41,903 nt of DNA from NCBI RefSeq assembly GCF_009720365.1, contig NZ_ML769321.1, forward strand, positions 134,770 through 176,672, written 5' to 3'. Position 1 is the stretch's first letter; the number at the start of each line of letters is the position of its first letter. Origin of the DNA: Catellatospora paridis. GTDB lineage: Bacteria; Actinomycetota; Actinomycetes; Mycobacteriales; Micromonosporaceae. Made by a program: the position numbers and the translations under genes. This document shows positions 32,260 to 41,903 of the stretch, piece after piece. The notes beneath the pieces were generated by a model that was not told where the DNA came from, did not search any database, and was given only the letters and a program-made list of their open reading frames with translations.

Positions 32260-34089
32260 TCACTGGCGGGTGATGGTGACGTCGTCGACGGCGGCTTCGA
32301 GCAGGCTCGCGCCGGACAGGTCGGCGGCCTGGACGAGGATCTGGACCGACTGGCCTGCGTAGGCGGACAGGTCCCAGCTGCCGGTCGTCCACGCGCCGTT
32401 GCGGTTGGACGCCGCTCCGGCCTGGTTGAACAGCTGGGTGGTGCCGCCGGACTGGACGACCGAGACCCGGAAGTAGTCGGCGCTGGAGGCGTTGCTGCCG
32501 TGGGCCAGATACCAGGACAGGTTCAGCTTCAAGACGCCGCTGCCCGGGAGGGTGACCGACGGGGAGCGCACGCTGGTGATGCCGCCGTCGACGTCGTAGT
32601 CGCCCGCGGCCGTTCCGGCCAGGCGGCCGGTGACCAGGTCGTTCACGCCGCTCACGGTGGTGCCGAGCTGCTTGGCGCCGCTGGAGGTGGTGGCCGCGGG
32701 GTCGCCGCGCTCCCAGGCGCCGAGGGTGGCGGTGTCGGTGCCGGTGGGGTTGACGGTCCAGCCGGTGGCGGTCTCGAAGGTGTCGCTCCAGACCGTGGTG
32801 ACGGGCGCGCCCGGGTTGTGCTTGACCAGCACCAGACCCTGCTCGATGCCGCTGATCGCGATGGTGCCGCTGGCGAAGAACGGGTACACGTTCCAGGCCC
32901 CGTTGAAGCCGGTGTTGTTCGACGCCGGGTAGATGTCGAAGTAGGCGATCTCGCTGAGCGCGTTCGACGCGATCCCGGTGATGTCCAGGATGCGCAGGCC
33001 GGCGCGGTAGCTGGCCTGGTAGGCCTTGGTGCCGATGATGTACAGGTTGTGGTCGGTGGCCTGGATGGTCGGCGACACGTGCACCCCGGTGTTGACCGGC
33101 GCGTTGAGGTCGGACACGTTCCAGATGAAGGTCTTGGTGCCGGGCAGGTCCGAGTCGGTCTCGTCGTCCATGAGCAGGCGGGCGTGGTCGCCGGTCAGCC
33201 AGCCCTGGTGGGTGTACCCGACGCCGACGTACCCGGTGCGCGACAGCTGCACGGGCGCGGCCTTGTTGGTGACGTCCACGATGGTCAGCGTGTCGACGTT
33301 GTAGTTGAAGCAGATCTCGTGATTCGTGTACGTGGTGTCCGGCCCCTGGTAGACCACGCACTGGTTCTCGTGCACGTAGCCGTCGTTGCTGACGCAGCCC
33401 GCGTTGACCGGGACCTTCGGGTTCTGCACGTTGACCATGTGCACGCCGCCGCTGCAGGTGTTGGTGCCGACGGCGTAGATGAACCCGGTCTGCTCGTTGA
33501 CCGACAGCGTGTGCGAGTTGCCGAAGCCGGTGTAACGCGCGTCGGCGGCGAAGGTCTGCGGGGTGGTGACGGTGCGCAGCCGGGTGAGGTCGAAGACCTG
33601 CATGCCGTGCGAGCTGATGGAGTCCGCGCCGATGTAGGCGTGGTTGGCGTACACCTTGATGTCGCGCCAGGAGCTCGACGTGCCGTTGTAGGACGGCAGG
33701 TTGCCGAGGTAGACCGGTGCGGTCGGCACGGTCACGTCGACGAACGCCGCGCCGGTGGTCCGGCCGAAGATGATGTACTCCTTGCCGGTGGTGCTGTCGG
33801 TCCAGCCCCACATGCTGTTGCCGTTGCCGCCGCCGATCGAGCCCAGTGGCAGCACGCTGAGCAGGTCGACGTTGCTGCACGGGTAGGTTCCGGCGAAGCC
33901 GCCGACGCACGGGGTCGCCGCGAGCGCGGCGGCCTGCGCGCGGACCGGCGCTTCGTAGTCCTGCATGATGCGCCGCACTTCTTCGCGGCCTTCGGCGCTG
34001 TTCGGGTCGTGTGCCCAGGCCGATCCGGCGGCCAGTGTCAGTGCCAGCACTCCCGCTACGAGCCCAGCTGTTCGCAAGGTCTTTCGCAT
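32260..34089 (-). CDS. Secreted choice-of-anchor B family protein with C-terminal beta-sandwich
   Basis: A 609-residue exported protein with signal peptide MRKTLRTAGLVAGVLALTLAAGSAWA. Residues about 60-400 are repeating beta-blades of the choice-of-anchor-B type: WTDSTTGKEYIIFGRTTGAAFVDVTVPTAPVYLG, HTLSVNEQTGFIYAVG, GWLTGDHARLLMDDETDSD, and the blade ending LVLVKHNPG. The last 170 residues form a jelly-roll domain (WSDTFETATGWTVNPTG... AYAGQSVQILVQAADLSGASLLEAAVDDVTITRQ). The family is a propeller of unknown role that is released or surface-bound. GGGGAG precedes the ATG. Confidence 0.8.
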   Translation of the reverse strand: MRKTLRTAGLVAGVLALTLAAGSAWAHDPNSAEGREEVRRIMQDYEAPVRAQAAALAATPCVGGFAGTYPCSNVDLLSVLPLGSIGGGNGNSMWGWTDSTTGKEYIIFGRTTGAAFVDVTVPTAPVYLGNLPSYNGTSSSWRDIKVYANHAYIGADSISSHGMQVFDLTRLRTVTTPQTFAADARYTGFGNSHTLSVNEQTGFIYAVGTNTCSGGVHMVNVQNPKVPVNAGCVSNDGYVHENQCVVYQGPDTTYTNHEICFNYNVDTLTIVDVTNKAAPVQLSRTGYVGVGYTHQGWLTGDHARLLMDDETDSDLPGTKTFIWNVSDLNAPVNTGVHVSPTIQATDHNLYIIGTKAYQASYRAGLRILDITGIASNALSEIAYFDIYPASNNTGFNGAWNVYPFFASGTIAISGIEQGLVLVKHNPGAPVTTVWSDTFETATGWTVNPTGTDTATLGAWERGDPAATTSSGAKQLGTTVSGVNDLVTGRLAGTAAGDYDVDGGITSVRSPSVTLPGSGVLKLNLSWYLAHGSNASSADYFRVSVVQSGGTTQLFNQAGAASNRNGAWTTGSWDLSAYAGQSVQILVQAADLSGASLLEAAVDDVTITRQ

Positions 34090-34157
34090 GGCGCGGTCTC
34101 TCCCCTCGACGGTGCACTCATCGTCACATGCGAATGTTTCAAGGGCAATGAGACGGT

Positions 34158-34189
34158 GAACGGCCGGTGGCGGGGGCCACCGGCCGTTC
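34158..34189 (-). terminator. Terminator after the cellulase gene
   Basis: A perfect 14-bp stem (34158-34171 with 34176-34189) with loop GGGG, 15 bases beyond the cellulase stop codon on the minus strand. Confidence 0.75.
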
Positions 34190-34204
34190 GGGGGAGCGGG
34201 GCTG

Positions 34205-36331
34205 TCAGCTGATGGTGCCGGTGACCGAACCGCTGGTCGCCTTGGTGACGTAGTAGGTGACCGTCGCGCCGCTCCAGAAGTGGAACGTCAGCGTCACCCG
34301 GGAGCCCGCGTTGACCTCCGCGAAGAACTCGGGCTTCAGCGTGATCGTGTTGGCCGTGTAGTTCGGCGCGAACGCCACGTCGAACTCCTTGAACGAGGTC
34401 CAGTTGTGCGGGCCGGCGAAGGTGCCGTCGGCGTACTTGGCCTCCATGGTGGCGAGCTGGTCGCCGCGGAACTGGGCGGGCACGGCGAAGGAGGCCGCGG
34501 TCCCGGTCGCGTTGGACACGATCGGGGTGTCGTAGGTGACGACGTCGATGCGCCATGGCACGCCCTGGGAGAACCGGGCCTGCAGGGTGGCGTTGACGCC
34601 GTACGCCCGGCTGCCGGTCAGGCGGGTCAGCGCGGCGGCGGTGAGCGTGAGCGTGCCGCCGGAGACCGTGTAGTCGCTGCCGCTGACCAGGTCGGTGCTG
34701 CCCTGGCGCAGGCCCTGGAACGTGGTGCCGTTCAGGTTCAGGGCGAGCGTCTTGGCGGTGATCGCGGTGGCCTTGGGCACGTACACCTGGTCGGCGTACG
34801 CCGTGCCGGAGCGCGTAGTCCAGCTCGACTTGAGCTGCGCGAACAGCTCCGGGTCGCTCCACGCCAGCGAGGTGCGGCCCAGGTGCTGGCCGTTGTCCCA
34901 CAGCATCGTGCTGAGCTGCTTGGTGCGGGCGTAGTAGCCGAGGTACTCGAAGAACTTCAGCTTCTCGCCCTGCTGGATGGTGCCGGTGTGCCGGTCGAAG
35001 CCGAGCAGGCCGTACTCGCCGATGATGACCGGGATGCCGCGCGCGACGAACGCGTTGTAGACGCGGTCGAACTGCCCGACCAGGTCGGCCTGCGTCGTCG
35101 CGTCGAACCGGGTGCCGCCCGCGACGTTGACGCTGAACGGCCAGTATCCGTAGAAGTGCACGGTGGCGATCAGGTTCGGGTCGTTGAGCTGCGTGAACGT
35201 GCTCACCAGCTCGTCGATCCGGGCCTGGTCGGCCGACGTGTGCAGGGTCGGCAGGACCAGCAGGCGGGTCGCGTTGTTGCCGCCCGACTGGCGCACGATC
35301 TGGCGGAACGACGTGTTGAGCTCGTGCAGCAGTTGCGCGTTCTGGGCGTCGCCGGAGCTGCCGGTGAACTGCGGCTCGTTGACGCTCTCGAAGGTCAGCT
35401 TGTTGGAGTGGTTGCGGAAGGCGGCGGCCAGCTGCGTCCAGAGCGCGTTGTACCGGTTGAGCACATTGGTGCGGTCGCCGGGCATGTTGGCGATCCACTG
35501 CCAGGAGTCGTGGTGAATGTTGATCATCACGTAGAAGCCGTCGGCGAGCGCCCAGTCGACCACCTCCTTGACGCGGCTGAGCCACGCGGCGTCGATGGTG
35601 TAGTTCGGCGCGGCGCCATGGTGCTGGCCCCAGGTCACCGGGATGCGGATGCTCTTGAAACCCTGCGCCTTGACGGTGTCCAGCAGTGCCTCGGTGACGC
35701 GCGGGTTGCCCCACGAGGTCTCGTCGGCGCCGGTGGCGTCGAAGGAGTTGCCGAGGTTCCAGCCGGGCTGCATCGCGGCGACCGCGGCCATCGGGTTGAC
35801 GGCCGGCGGACCGGACGGGGACGGCGAGGCTGACGGGGAACTGCTCGCCGAAGGGCTCGCGGCCGGGCTGGACGGCGGCGGCGTGGTGCCGCCGACGCTG
35901 CCGGTGCAGGCGACGCCGTTGAGCGTGAAGGAGGTCGGGGCGGTGTTGGTGCCCGACCATGAGCCGTTGAAACCGAACGAGACGGTGCCGTTGGTCGCGA
36001 TCGCGCCGTTGTAGCCGACGTTGGTCGCCGTGACCTGGCTGCCGGAGGAGGTGACGTTGGCGCTCCACGCCTGGGTCACCCGCTGTCCGGACGGAAACGT
36101 CCAGACCAGGGTCCAGCCGTTGATCGGGTCACCGAGGTTGGTGACATTCACGTTGGCGGTGAAGCCGCCGGGCCACTGGCTCGGGGCGGCGTAGGCGACG
36201 CGGCAGCCCGCTGCGGCGTACGCGCCCGTGGCGGCGGCGATTCCGAAGCCTGCTACCAGGGCGGCGGTTGCCGCGGCGGCCAGCCCTGCCCGCCATCGTC
36301 TCATCCGTGCTGTGCTCGATTGACCCGCCAT
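34205..36331 (-). CDS. Secreted cellulase: CBM2 - GH5 - X2 - CBM46-like
   Basis: A 708-residue multidomain enzyme. The signal peptide ends near AYA-A at residue 40. CBM2 (CRVAYAAPSQWPGGFTANVNVTNLGDPINGW...) covers about 43-140. A Pro/Ser linker follows to about 172. The GH5 barrel spans about 175-480, with acid/base Glu319 (FESVNEPQF) and nucleophile Glu439 (VIIGEYGLL), and HFYGYWPF carries the active-site His-Tyr. The X2 immunoglobulin-like module (YVPKATAITAKTLALNLNGTTF...) and a CBM46-like end follow, the layout of GH5_4 endoglucanases. Endo-beta-1,4-glucanase or xyloglucanase activity is expected. AAGGAG precedes the ATG at 36331. Confidence 0.87.
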   Translation of the reverse strand: MAGQSSTARMRRWRAGLAAAATAALVAGFGIAAATGAYAAAGCRVAYAAPSQWPGGFTANVNVTNLGDPINGWTLVWTFPSGQRVTQAWSANVTSSGSQVTATNVGYNGAIATNGTVSFGFNGSWSGTNTAPTSFTLNGVACTGSVGGTTPPPSSPAASPSASSSPSASPSPSGPPAVNPMAAVAAMQPGWNLGNSFDATGADETSWGNPRVTEALLDTVKAQGFKSIRIPVTWGQHHGAAPNYTIDAAWLSRVKEVVDWALADGFYVMINIHHDSWQWIANMPGDRTNVLNRYNALWTQLAAAFRNHSNKLTFESVNEPQFTGSSGDAQNAQLLHELNTSFRQIVRQSGGNNATRLLVLPTLHTSADQARIDELVSTFTQLNDPNLIATVHFYGYWPFSVNVAGGTRFDATTQADLVGQFDRVYNAFVARGIPVIIGEYGLLGFDRHTGTIQQGEKLKFFEYLGYYARTKQLSTMLWDNGQHLGRTSLAWSDPELFAQLKSSWTTRSGTAYADQVYVPKATAITAKTLALNLNGTTFQGLRQGSTDLVSGSDYTVSGGTLTLTAAALTRLTGSRAYGVNATLQARFSQGVPWRIDVVTYDTPIVSNATGTAASFAVPAQFRGDQLATMEAKYADGTFAGPHNWTSFKEFDVAFAPNYTANTITLKPEFFAEVNAGSRVTLTFHFWSGATVTYYVTKATSGSVTGTIS

Positions 36332-36409
36332 GATGCTGCTCCTTAGTCGTGGGCGCGACCGGATGCGGTGCACGGCCGGGCTGCCGCAGACACCGCTGAT
36401 GATCAATGG

Positions 36410-36438
36410 ACATTAGTTTTGTCGATAAACTTTGTCAA
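36410..36438 (-). promoter_or_regulatory. Promoter of the cellulase gene
   Basis: On the minus strand TTGACA (complement of 36433-36438), 17 bases, TAATGT (complement of 36410-36415), the best -35/-10 match in the window. The leader is about 72 bases. Confidence 0.6.
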
Positions 36439-36593
36439 TCGGTGTGAGGCGATGCCAGGCGCGTTCGTCCGGATCGGGCGGACCGCGGGGCGCGCACCGC
36501 TTGTGCGATGCCTCAGGCGTCGCATGCGCGACGGTGACTCACACATGGGTGGTTGCCGATGTGTGGCGCGCGTAATGTCCTGGGGCGGGTGGT

Positions 36594-36609
36594 GTGACGC
36601 CTCGGTAAC
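36594..36609 (+). promoter_or_regulatory. Possible GlnR half-box before the nitrate reductase gene
   Basis: GTGAC, 6 bases, GTAAC resembles the gTnAC-n6-GnAAC half of GlnR sites that control nitrogen genes in actinobacteria. The second half is not seen. The rest of the 36439-36682 gap shows nothing else. Confidence 0.3.
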
Positions 36610-36682
36610 GGCGGGTTCCTACCGTCGGGAGGCATCACGGGGCGTCGCCCGGGTGCCTTAGCCGACAGTGGAGGAATCAGGC

Positions 36683-39600
36683 ATGGCGTCCGCTGACCGT
36701 GCTGGGACTTCCCAGGTCAGGACAGTGTGTTCGTACTGCGGCGTCGGCTGCGGGGTGATCCTGCACATCGGGCAGGACCTCGACGGCGGCCGCCGTGTGC
36801 TGAAAGTTTCCGGCGACCGCGAGCATCCGGCCAACCGCGGCAGGCTGTGCACCAAGGGCGCGACCAGCGCCGAGATGCTGGCCGCGTCGGGCCGGCTGGC
36901 GACCGCGCGGGTGCGGCCGGCGCGCGGGGCCGAGCCGGTGGACGCGGGCGTGGACGAGGCGATCACCCGCACCGCGCGGGGGCTGCGCCGGATCATCGAC
37001 GAGCACGGCCCGGACGCGGTGGCGCTGTATGTGTCGGGCCAGCTGACGCTGGAGGCGCAGTACCTGGCGAACAAGCTCGCCAAGGGCTTCATCGGCACCA
37101 ACCAGATCGAGTCGAACTCGCGGCTGTGCATGGCCAGCGCAGGCAGCGGCTACAAGCTGTCGCTGGGCGCGGACGGGCCGCCCGGGTCGTACGACGACCT
37201 CGACCACGCCGACCTGTTCTTCGTCATCGGCTCGAACATGGCCGACTGCCACCCGATCCTGTTCCTACGGATGATGGACCGGGTCAAGGCCGGCGCGAAG
37301 CTGATCGTGGTCGACCCGCGCCGCACCGCCACGGCCGACAAGGCCGACCTGTTCCTGCAGATCAAGCCGGGCACCGACCTGGCGCTGCTCAACGGCCTGC
37401 TGCACCTGCTGGTCGAGGCCGGTGACATCGACGAGAAGTTCATCGCCGACAGCACCGAGGGCTGGGCGGCGATGCCCGAGTTGCTGGCCGACTACCCGCC
37501 TGCGGTGGCCGCCCGGATCACCGGCATCCCGGAGGCGGACATCCGGGCCGCCGCGGCGCTGATCAGCGCGGCCCCGAACTGGATGAGCTGCTGGACGATG
37601 GGGCTCAACCAGAGCACCCACGGCACCTGGAACACCAACGCCCTGTGCAACCTGCACCTGGCCACCGGTGCGATCTGCCGGCCCGGCAGCGGGCCGTTCT
37701 CGCTCACCGGCCAGCCGAACGCGATGGGCGGCCGGGAGATGGGCTACATGGGGCCGGGCCTGCCGGGGCAGCGCTCGGTGCTGGTCGCGGCCGACCGGGA
37801 GTTCGCCGAGCGGGAGTGGGGCCTGCCGGCCGGCACGCTGCGCACCGAGGTGGGCAAGGGCACCGTGGAGATGTTCTCGCGGATGGCCGACGGTCAGATC
37901 AAGGCGTGCTGGATCATGTGCACCAATCCGGTCGCCTCGGTCGGCAACCGGCGCACCGTCATCGCGGGGCTGGAGGCGGCCGAGCTGGTCATCACCCAGG
38001 ACGCGTACGCCGAGACCGAGACCAACGCGTACGCCGACGTGGTGCTGCCCGCGGCGACCTGGTCCGAGACCGACGGCATCATGATCAATTCGGAGCGCAA
38101 CCTGACCCTGGTGTCCGCGGCCGTGCCGCCGCCCGGACAGGCGCTGCCGGACTGGCAGCTCATCGCCCGGGTCGCCGCCGAGATGGGCTACGCCGAGGCG
38201 TTCGACTACGCCAGTGCCGAGGAGGTCTTCGCCGAGCTGCGCCGGTTCGCCAACCCGCAGACCGGATACGACCTGCGCGGCGTCACCTACGACCGGCTCC
38301 GGCAGACCCCGGTGCAGTGGCCCGCGGCTCCGGACGGGCCCGCCCGCAACCCGGTGCGCTACCTCGACGGGCAGCTCGCCGACGGAACCCGGCCGCGGTT
38401 GACGTTCCCGACGGCGAGCGGCCGGGCGGTGTTCCATCCGCGGCCGCACCTGCCCGCGGCGGAACTGCCCGACGACGACTACCCGTTCGTGCTCAACACC
38501 GGACGGCTGCAGCACCAGTGGCACACCATGACGAAGACCGGCAAGGTCGCCAAGCTCGGCCGGCTCAACCCCGCGCCCTTCGTCGAGATCCACCCGGCGG
38601 ACGCCGCGGACCTCGACGTGCACGACGGCGACCTGGTCGAGGTCGCGTCCCGCCGGGGCCGGGCCGTGCTTCCGGCGGTGGTCACCGAGCGGGTGCTGCC
38701 CGGCAGCTGCTTCGCCCCGTTCCACTGGAACGACCTGTACGGCGAGTACCTGAGCATCAACGCCGTGACCAGCGACGCCGTCGACCCGATCTCCTTCCAG
38801 CCGGAGCTGAAGGTCTGCGCCGTCGCGTTGACGAAGGTGCCCGCACCGACGGACGCGACGCCCCCTCCCGCGACGGAGCGACGGCAGCCGTGGGACGGCG
38901 CGGCCGAGGCGCTGCCCGACGCCGGTCTCCTGCCGCTGCCCGACGCCGCCGCGAGCACGCTGCTGGCGGCCGACGACCTGGCGCCGCCGGTGTTCAGCCG
39001 GGCGCAGCGACGCTACCTGGCCGGGTTCCTGTCCGGCGTCTCGGCCGCGCCACCGACTCCGGGGTCCGTGCCGTGCCTGCCGGGCGACGCCCCGTTCGAC
39101 GCCGATCAGGCCGGGTGGCTCAACGGCTTCCTGGCGGGCAGGTTCGCCCGCACCTCGGCTCCCGGCGGTCAATCGGCCGTCGCCGACCGGCCGCGCTCGG
39201 CCGCGCCCGACCCGGCTCAGCCGGTCGCGCCGGATGCGCGGGTGGTGGAGGTGCTCTGGGCGTCGCAGACCGGCAACGCCGAGGAGCTGGCGGCGACGGC
39301 CGCCCGGCGGCTGGCCGAGGCGGGCTGGCAGGCCCGGCTGCGCGGCATGGACGGCCCCGCGGCCGACCTGTCGGCAGGCGAGGCGGCCCTGCTCGTGATC
39401 ACGAGTACGTTCGGTGACGGCGACGCCCCGGACAACGGCGCCGGGTTCTGGGACTTCCTGGACCGGCCCGACGCGCCCCGGCTCGACGGCCGCCGCTACG
39501 CGGTGCTGGCCCTCGGCGACTCGTCCTACGCCGACTTCTGCGGTCACGGCCGCCGGCTCGACAGCCGTCTCAGCGAGCTGGGCGGGCAACGCCTGGCCGA

Positions 39601-41059
39601 GCGGGTCGACTGCGAGCCCGACTACGACGACACCGCGCTCGCCTGGCTCGAACAGGTGGTCGCCGCGCTGGACGCCGACACCGCGTCCCGGCAGGGCACG
39701 TCTTCCGCGCCCGGCGCGGCCGGTGCGGCTCTCGCCCGATCCGGCCGGAAGCCGGTGTCCGCCCGGGACGTTTCACCGACCTCGGACTTCGTGGCACTGG
39801 CGGAGGTGGCCGTCCGCCGGGCCGTCACGCGACAGGCCGGGCCCGGATCAGGATGGTCCGGCGCGTCCGGAGCGGTCACCGTGGCGGCTGCGCCCAGGCC
39901 GGACGGTGGTGGTGGGGGATCGGCGACGGCGGTCCTGGACGCCCAGCCGACCAAGGTCAGGCCGATGACGGCGGTGCTGACCGGCAACCGGCTGCTCAGC
40001 CTGGACGGCTCGGCCAAGGAGGTGCGCCGCTTCACCTTCGACACGAGCGGGGGCGCGCTGGACTACGCGGCCGGGGACGCCCTGGGCGTATGGCCGACCA
40101 ACTGCCCCGACCTGGTCGCCGAGTGGCTCGCCGTGACGGGCCTGCACCCGGACCAGGCCGTCGACGTCGGCGGGCCGGTGCCGCTGGCCGAGGCGCTGCT
40201 GCGGCGGCTCGACATCACCCGCGTCACGCCGGGCCTGCTGCGCTTCGTCGCCGACCGCAGCCACGACACGCACCTGAAGACCCTGCTGCGCCCCGACAAC
40301 AAGGGCGAGCTGGCCAAGTGGACGTGGGACCGGCAGGCCGTCGACGTCGTGGCCGAGCACGCCGTGCGGGCCGCGGCGGCGGACTGGGTCGCGGTCCTGC
40401 CGAGGCTGCAGCCGCGGCTCTACTCGATCTCCTCGTCGCCGCTGCTCGATCCGTGCCGGGTCAGCCTCACCGTGTCGGTGGTGCGGTTCGGCAACCACCG
40501 TGGACAGGCCCGCAAGGGCGTCTGCTCGTCGTATCTCGCCGACGCGTCACCGGATACGCCGGTGCCGGTGTTCCTGCAGCGTACGCCGCATTTCCGGCCG
40601 CCCGCCGACGGGGCCACACCCATGATCATGGTCGGTCCGGGCACCGGGGTCGCCCCGTTCGTGGCGTTCCTGCAGCAGCGGCGCGCGTCGGGAGCCCGGG
40701 GGCGCAACTGGCTGTTCTTCGGCGAGCAGCGCCGCGCCACCGACTTCTACTACGCCGACGAACTCGCCGAGCTCGCCGCCGACGGCGTGCTGACCAGGCT
40801 CGACCTGGCCTTCTCGCGGGACCAGCGCAGCAAGGTGTACGTGCAGGACCGCATGCGCGAGCACGGCGCGCAGCTGTGGGCCTGGCTGTGCGACGGAGCG
40901 CACTTCTACGTGTGCGGCGACGCCGGGCGGATGGCCAAGGACGTCGACGCGGCGTTACGGGAGATCGTGTCCGTGCACGGCCGCCTCGATCCGGACGCGG
41001 CCACCGCGTACGTCAAACAGCTGGCGGCGGACCGGCGCTACCTTCGCGACGTGTACTGA
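36683..41059 (+). CDS. Assimilatory nitrate reductase fused to a CysJ-type flavoprotein reductase
   Basis: A 1458-residue single chain. Residues 1-720 are a molybdopterin (bis-MGD) reductase: CSYCGVGCG with Cys16, Cys19, Cys23 plus Cys56 bind 4Fe-4S, and SNSRLCMAS gives the likely Mo ligand Cys149. About 765-835 hold two copies of a GFL-type motif (YLAGFLSGV and [10 protein letters not shown]) known from CysJ-type flavoproteins. A flavodoxin domain follows from about 852 ([12 protein letters not shown]), then an FAD domain with RLYSISSSP (~1245) and an NAD(P)H domain with GPGTGVAPF (~1318) and a C-terminal YVQDRM..YVCGDA. The protein can thus draw NADPH electrons directly to nitrate. GGAGG precedes the ATG at 36683. 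Confidence 0.9.
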   Translation: MASADRAGTSQVRTVCSYCGVGCGVILHIGQDLDGGRRVLKVSGDREHPANRGRLCTKGATSAEMLAASGRLATARVRPARGAEPVDAGVDEAITRTARGLRRIIDEHGPDAVALYVSGQLTLEAQYLANKLAKGFIGTNQIESNSRLCMASAGSGYKLSLGADGPPGSYDDLDHADLFFVIGSNMADCHPILFLRMMDRVKAGAKLIVVDPRRTATADKADLFLQIKPGTDLALLNGLLHLLVEAGDIDEKFIADSTEGWAAMPELLADYPPAVAARITGIPEADIRAAAALISAAPNWMSCWTMGLNQSTHGTWNTNALCNLHLATGAICRPGSGPFSLTGQPNAMGGREMGYMGPGLPGQRSVLVAADREFAEREWGLPAGTLRTEVGKGTVEMFSRMADGQIKACWIMCTNPVASVGNRRTVIAGLEAAELVITQDAYAETETNAYADVVLPAATWSETDGIMINSERNLTLVSAAVPPPGQALPDWQLIARVAAEMGYAEAFDYASAEEVFAELRRFANPQTGYDLRGVTYDRLRQTPVQWPAAPDGPARNPVRYLDGQLADGTRPRLTFPTASGRAVFHPRPHLPAAELPDDDYPFVLNTGRLQHQWHTMTKTGKVAKLGRLNPAPFVEIHPADAADLDVHDGDLVEVASRRGRAVLPAVVTERVLPGSCFAPFHWNDLYGEYLSINAVTSDAVDPISFQPELKVCAVALTKVPAPTDATPPPATERRQPWDGAAEALPDAGLLPLPDAAASTLLAADDLAPPVFSRAQRRYLAGFLSGVSAAPPTPGSVPCLPGDAPFDADQAGWLNGFLAGRFARTSAPGGQSAVADRPRSAAPDPAQPVAPDARVVEVLWASQTGNAEELAATAARRLAEAGWQARLRGMDGPAADLSAGEAALLVITSTFGDGDAPDNGAGFWDFLDRPDAPRLDGRRYAVLALGDSSYADFCGHGRRLDSRLSELGGQRLAERVDCEPDYDDTALAWLEQVVAALDADTASRQGTSSAPGAAGAALARSGRKPVSARDVSPTSDFVALAEVAVRRAVTRQAGPGSGWSGASGAVTVAAAPRPDGGGGGSATAVLDAQPTKVRPMTAVLTGNRLLSLDGSAKEVRRFTFDTSGGALDYAAGDALGVWPTNCPDLVAEWLAVTGLHPDQAVDVGGPVPLAEALLRRLDITRVTPGLLRFVADRSHDTHLKTLLRPDNKGELAKWTWDRQAVDVVAEHAVRAAAADWVAVLPRLQPRLYSISSSPLLDPCRVSLTVSVVRFGNHRGQARKGVCSSYLADASPDTPVPVFLQRTPHFRPPADGATPMIMVGPGTGVAPFVAFLQQRRASGARGRNWLFFGEQRRATDFYYADELAELAADGVLTRLDLAFSRDQRSKVYVQDRMREHGAQLWAWLCDGAHFYVCGDAGRMAKDVDAALREIVSVHGRLDPDAATAYVKQLAADRRYLRDVY

Positions 41060-41139
41060 CCGGGTCGGGCGCATCACGGCGTCTGCCCGTCGAGGGCCTG
41101 GTCGCGCGCAGGCCGGGGATGATCCGGGAGAATGGCGGC

Positions 41140-41790
41140 GTGTCCATGCGTGATCTTCTGCGAGGGCTGCCGGTCTTCGCCCAGCCTCTGCCCGCCTTCG
41201 ACCCGGACGCCGCCGCGCCGGACCCCGCCGACCTGCTGGCCGCCTGGCTGCAGGAGGCCGTCGCGGCCGGGGTGTCCGAACCGCACGCGATGACCCTGGC
41301 CACCGCCGGGCCCGACGGCCTGCCCGATCTGCGGGTGCTGATCCTGAAGGACCTCGACGCCGAGGGCCTGTACTTCGCGACGGAGTCGATCAGCGCGAAG
41401 GGCGCCCAGCTCGGCGTCAATCCGCAGGCCGCGCTCGGGTTCTACTGGCGTGAGCAGGGGCGGCAGATCCGCGTCCGCGGCCCGGTCCAGCCCGCCGGTC
41501 CCGAGGTGAGCGCCCAGGACTTCCTGGCCAGGCCGATCGGCTCGCGCACGGCGAGCCTGATCGGACGCCAGAGCACCGTGCTGCACGATCCGGCCGACCT
41601 CGCCGCCGAGCTGGCGGCCGCGCAGGCCCGGTTGGAGGCCGATCCGCAGCTGGTCGCCGAGCACCACACCGTGTACCTGCTCAAGCCGATGAGCGTGGAG
41701 TTCTGGCAGGCCGACGCCGAACGACGCCACATCCGGCTGCGCTACCGCCGCACCCCGGACGGCTGGCGCACCGAGCGCCTGTGGCCGTGA
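41140..41790 (+). CDS. Pyridoxamine 5'-phosphate oxidase family protein
   Basis: A 216-residue FMN-binding split-barrel protein close to PdxH. AMTLATAGPDGLPDLRVLILKDLDAEGLYFATESISAKGAQL holds the FMN-contacting RVLILK and SAKGxQL motifs. GFYWREQGRQIRVRGPVQPAG and SIGRQSTVL-like ARPIGSRTASLIGRQS follow. VEFWQADAERRHIRLRYRR is the C-terminal WQ..RRH.R signature of PdxH-type enzymes. It oxidises pyridoxine or pyridoxamine phosphate to PLP if a true PdxH. The GTG at 41140 is chosen (GGGAG 9 bases before); ATG 41146 is possible. Confidence 0.8.
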   Translation: MSMRDLLRGLPVFAQPLPAFDPDAAAPDPADLLAAWLQEAVAAGVSEPHAMTLATAGPDGLPDLRVLILKDLDAEGLYFATESISAKGAQLGVNPQAALGFYWREQGRQIRVRGPVQPAGPEVSAQDFLARPIGSRTASLIGRQSTVLHDPADLAAELAAAQARLEADPQLVAEHHTVYLLKPMSVEFWQADAERRHIRLRYRRTPDGWRTERLWP

Positions 41791-41903
41791 CCGACCTGGC
41801 CCGGGCGTGACCGTGCCCGACCGCACGTGACCAGGGTCGGCGGGGTGCCGCCGTGGGGGGGGGGGCGGGGCGGGGCCCCCGCGCGGGGGGGGCCGGGGAG
41901 GGC
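41791..41903. other. Non-coding, G-rich low-complexity window end
   Basis: No gene is seen. From about 41850 the sequence is mostly long runs of G with some C, unlike the rest of the window, and may be an assembly edge effect. Confidence 0.5.

Noticed and set aside
32152..34212. 686-codon open frame on the plus strand
   Set aside because: Val/Asp/Gly-rich repetitive translation opposite the choice-of-anchor-B gene; no start signal.
37265..39589. 774-codon open frame on the minus strand inside the nitrate reductase gene
   Set aside because: Shadow of the sense gene at high GC; no recognisable domain in the translation.

Overview
This is a high-GC, actinobacterial-type window with dense genes, GTG starts, Ser/Pro-rich secreted enzymes, leaderless starts and long perfect terminator stems. 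Two terminators share the core AGGAAGGGCACCTTC, a stem type I associate with Micromonosporaceae (Micromonospora or Catellatospora-like soil actinomycetes). That placement is an inference. No RNA gene, insertion sequence, phage gene or CRISPR array was seen.

Layout. (1) 45-1752: an AI-2E-type exporter and a small proline-rich ORF. (2) 1795-16138: a sugar-acid utilisation regulon. It holds a ThuA-like protein, uronate dehydrogenase, a methyltransferase, a SnoaL-like protein, an IclR regulator, a CUT1 ABC importer without its ATPase, 5-dehydro-4-deoxyglucarate dehydratase, glucarate dehydratase, an unknown 371-aa protein, an oxoglutarate-semialdehyde-type dehydrogenase and a secreted beta-helix protein with CBM2. 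Together the enzymes make the oxidative route uronate -> aldarate -> 5-dehydro-4-deoxyglucarate -> 2,5-dioxopentanoate -> 2-oxoglutarate. A near-identical 16-bp palindrome (GTCCACATATGTAGAC type) lies before thuA/udh, before the importer operon and before the secreted protein, and is probably the IclR operator. (3) 16148-22936: a GNAT acetyltransferase, a large DUF11-type secreted protein, a sulfotransferase-like protein convergent with a branched-chain-type aminotransferase, a hemerythrin and an acetoacetate-decarboxylase-like protein.

(4) 23014-26833: a probable immunity or conflict island. It has a broken TIR gene ending in an Hsp70-like tail, a membrane-anchored protein carrying a maltose-binding-protein-like domain predicted to face the cytosol, and a SIR2-like protein with intact catalytic motifs. 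This is the most likely place for something undescribed. (5) 26954-29642: a CDF metal exporter, a CmtR-type Cd/Pb sensor and an Acg-type nitroreductase. (6) 29742-36438: secreted GH16-RICIN, a His/Met-rich membrane protein, a choice-of-anchor-B protein and a CBM2-GH5-X2-CBM46 cellulase, with sugar-responsive promoter signals. (7) 36594-41790: a very large assimilatory nitrate reductase fused to a CysJ-type flavoprotein, then PdxH-like. The last 60 bases are G-rich low-complexity sequence.
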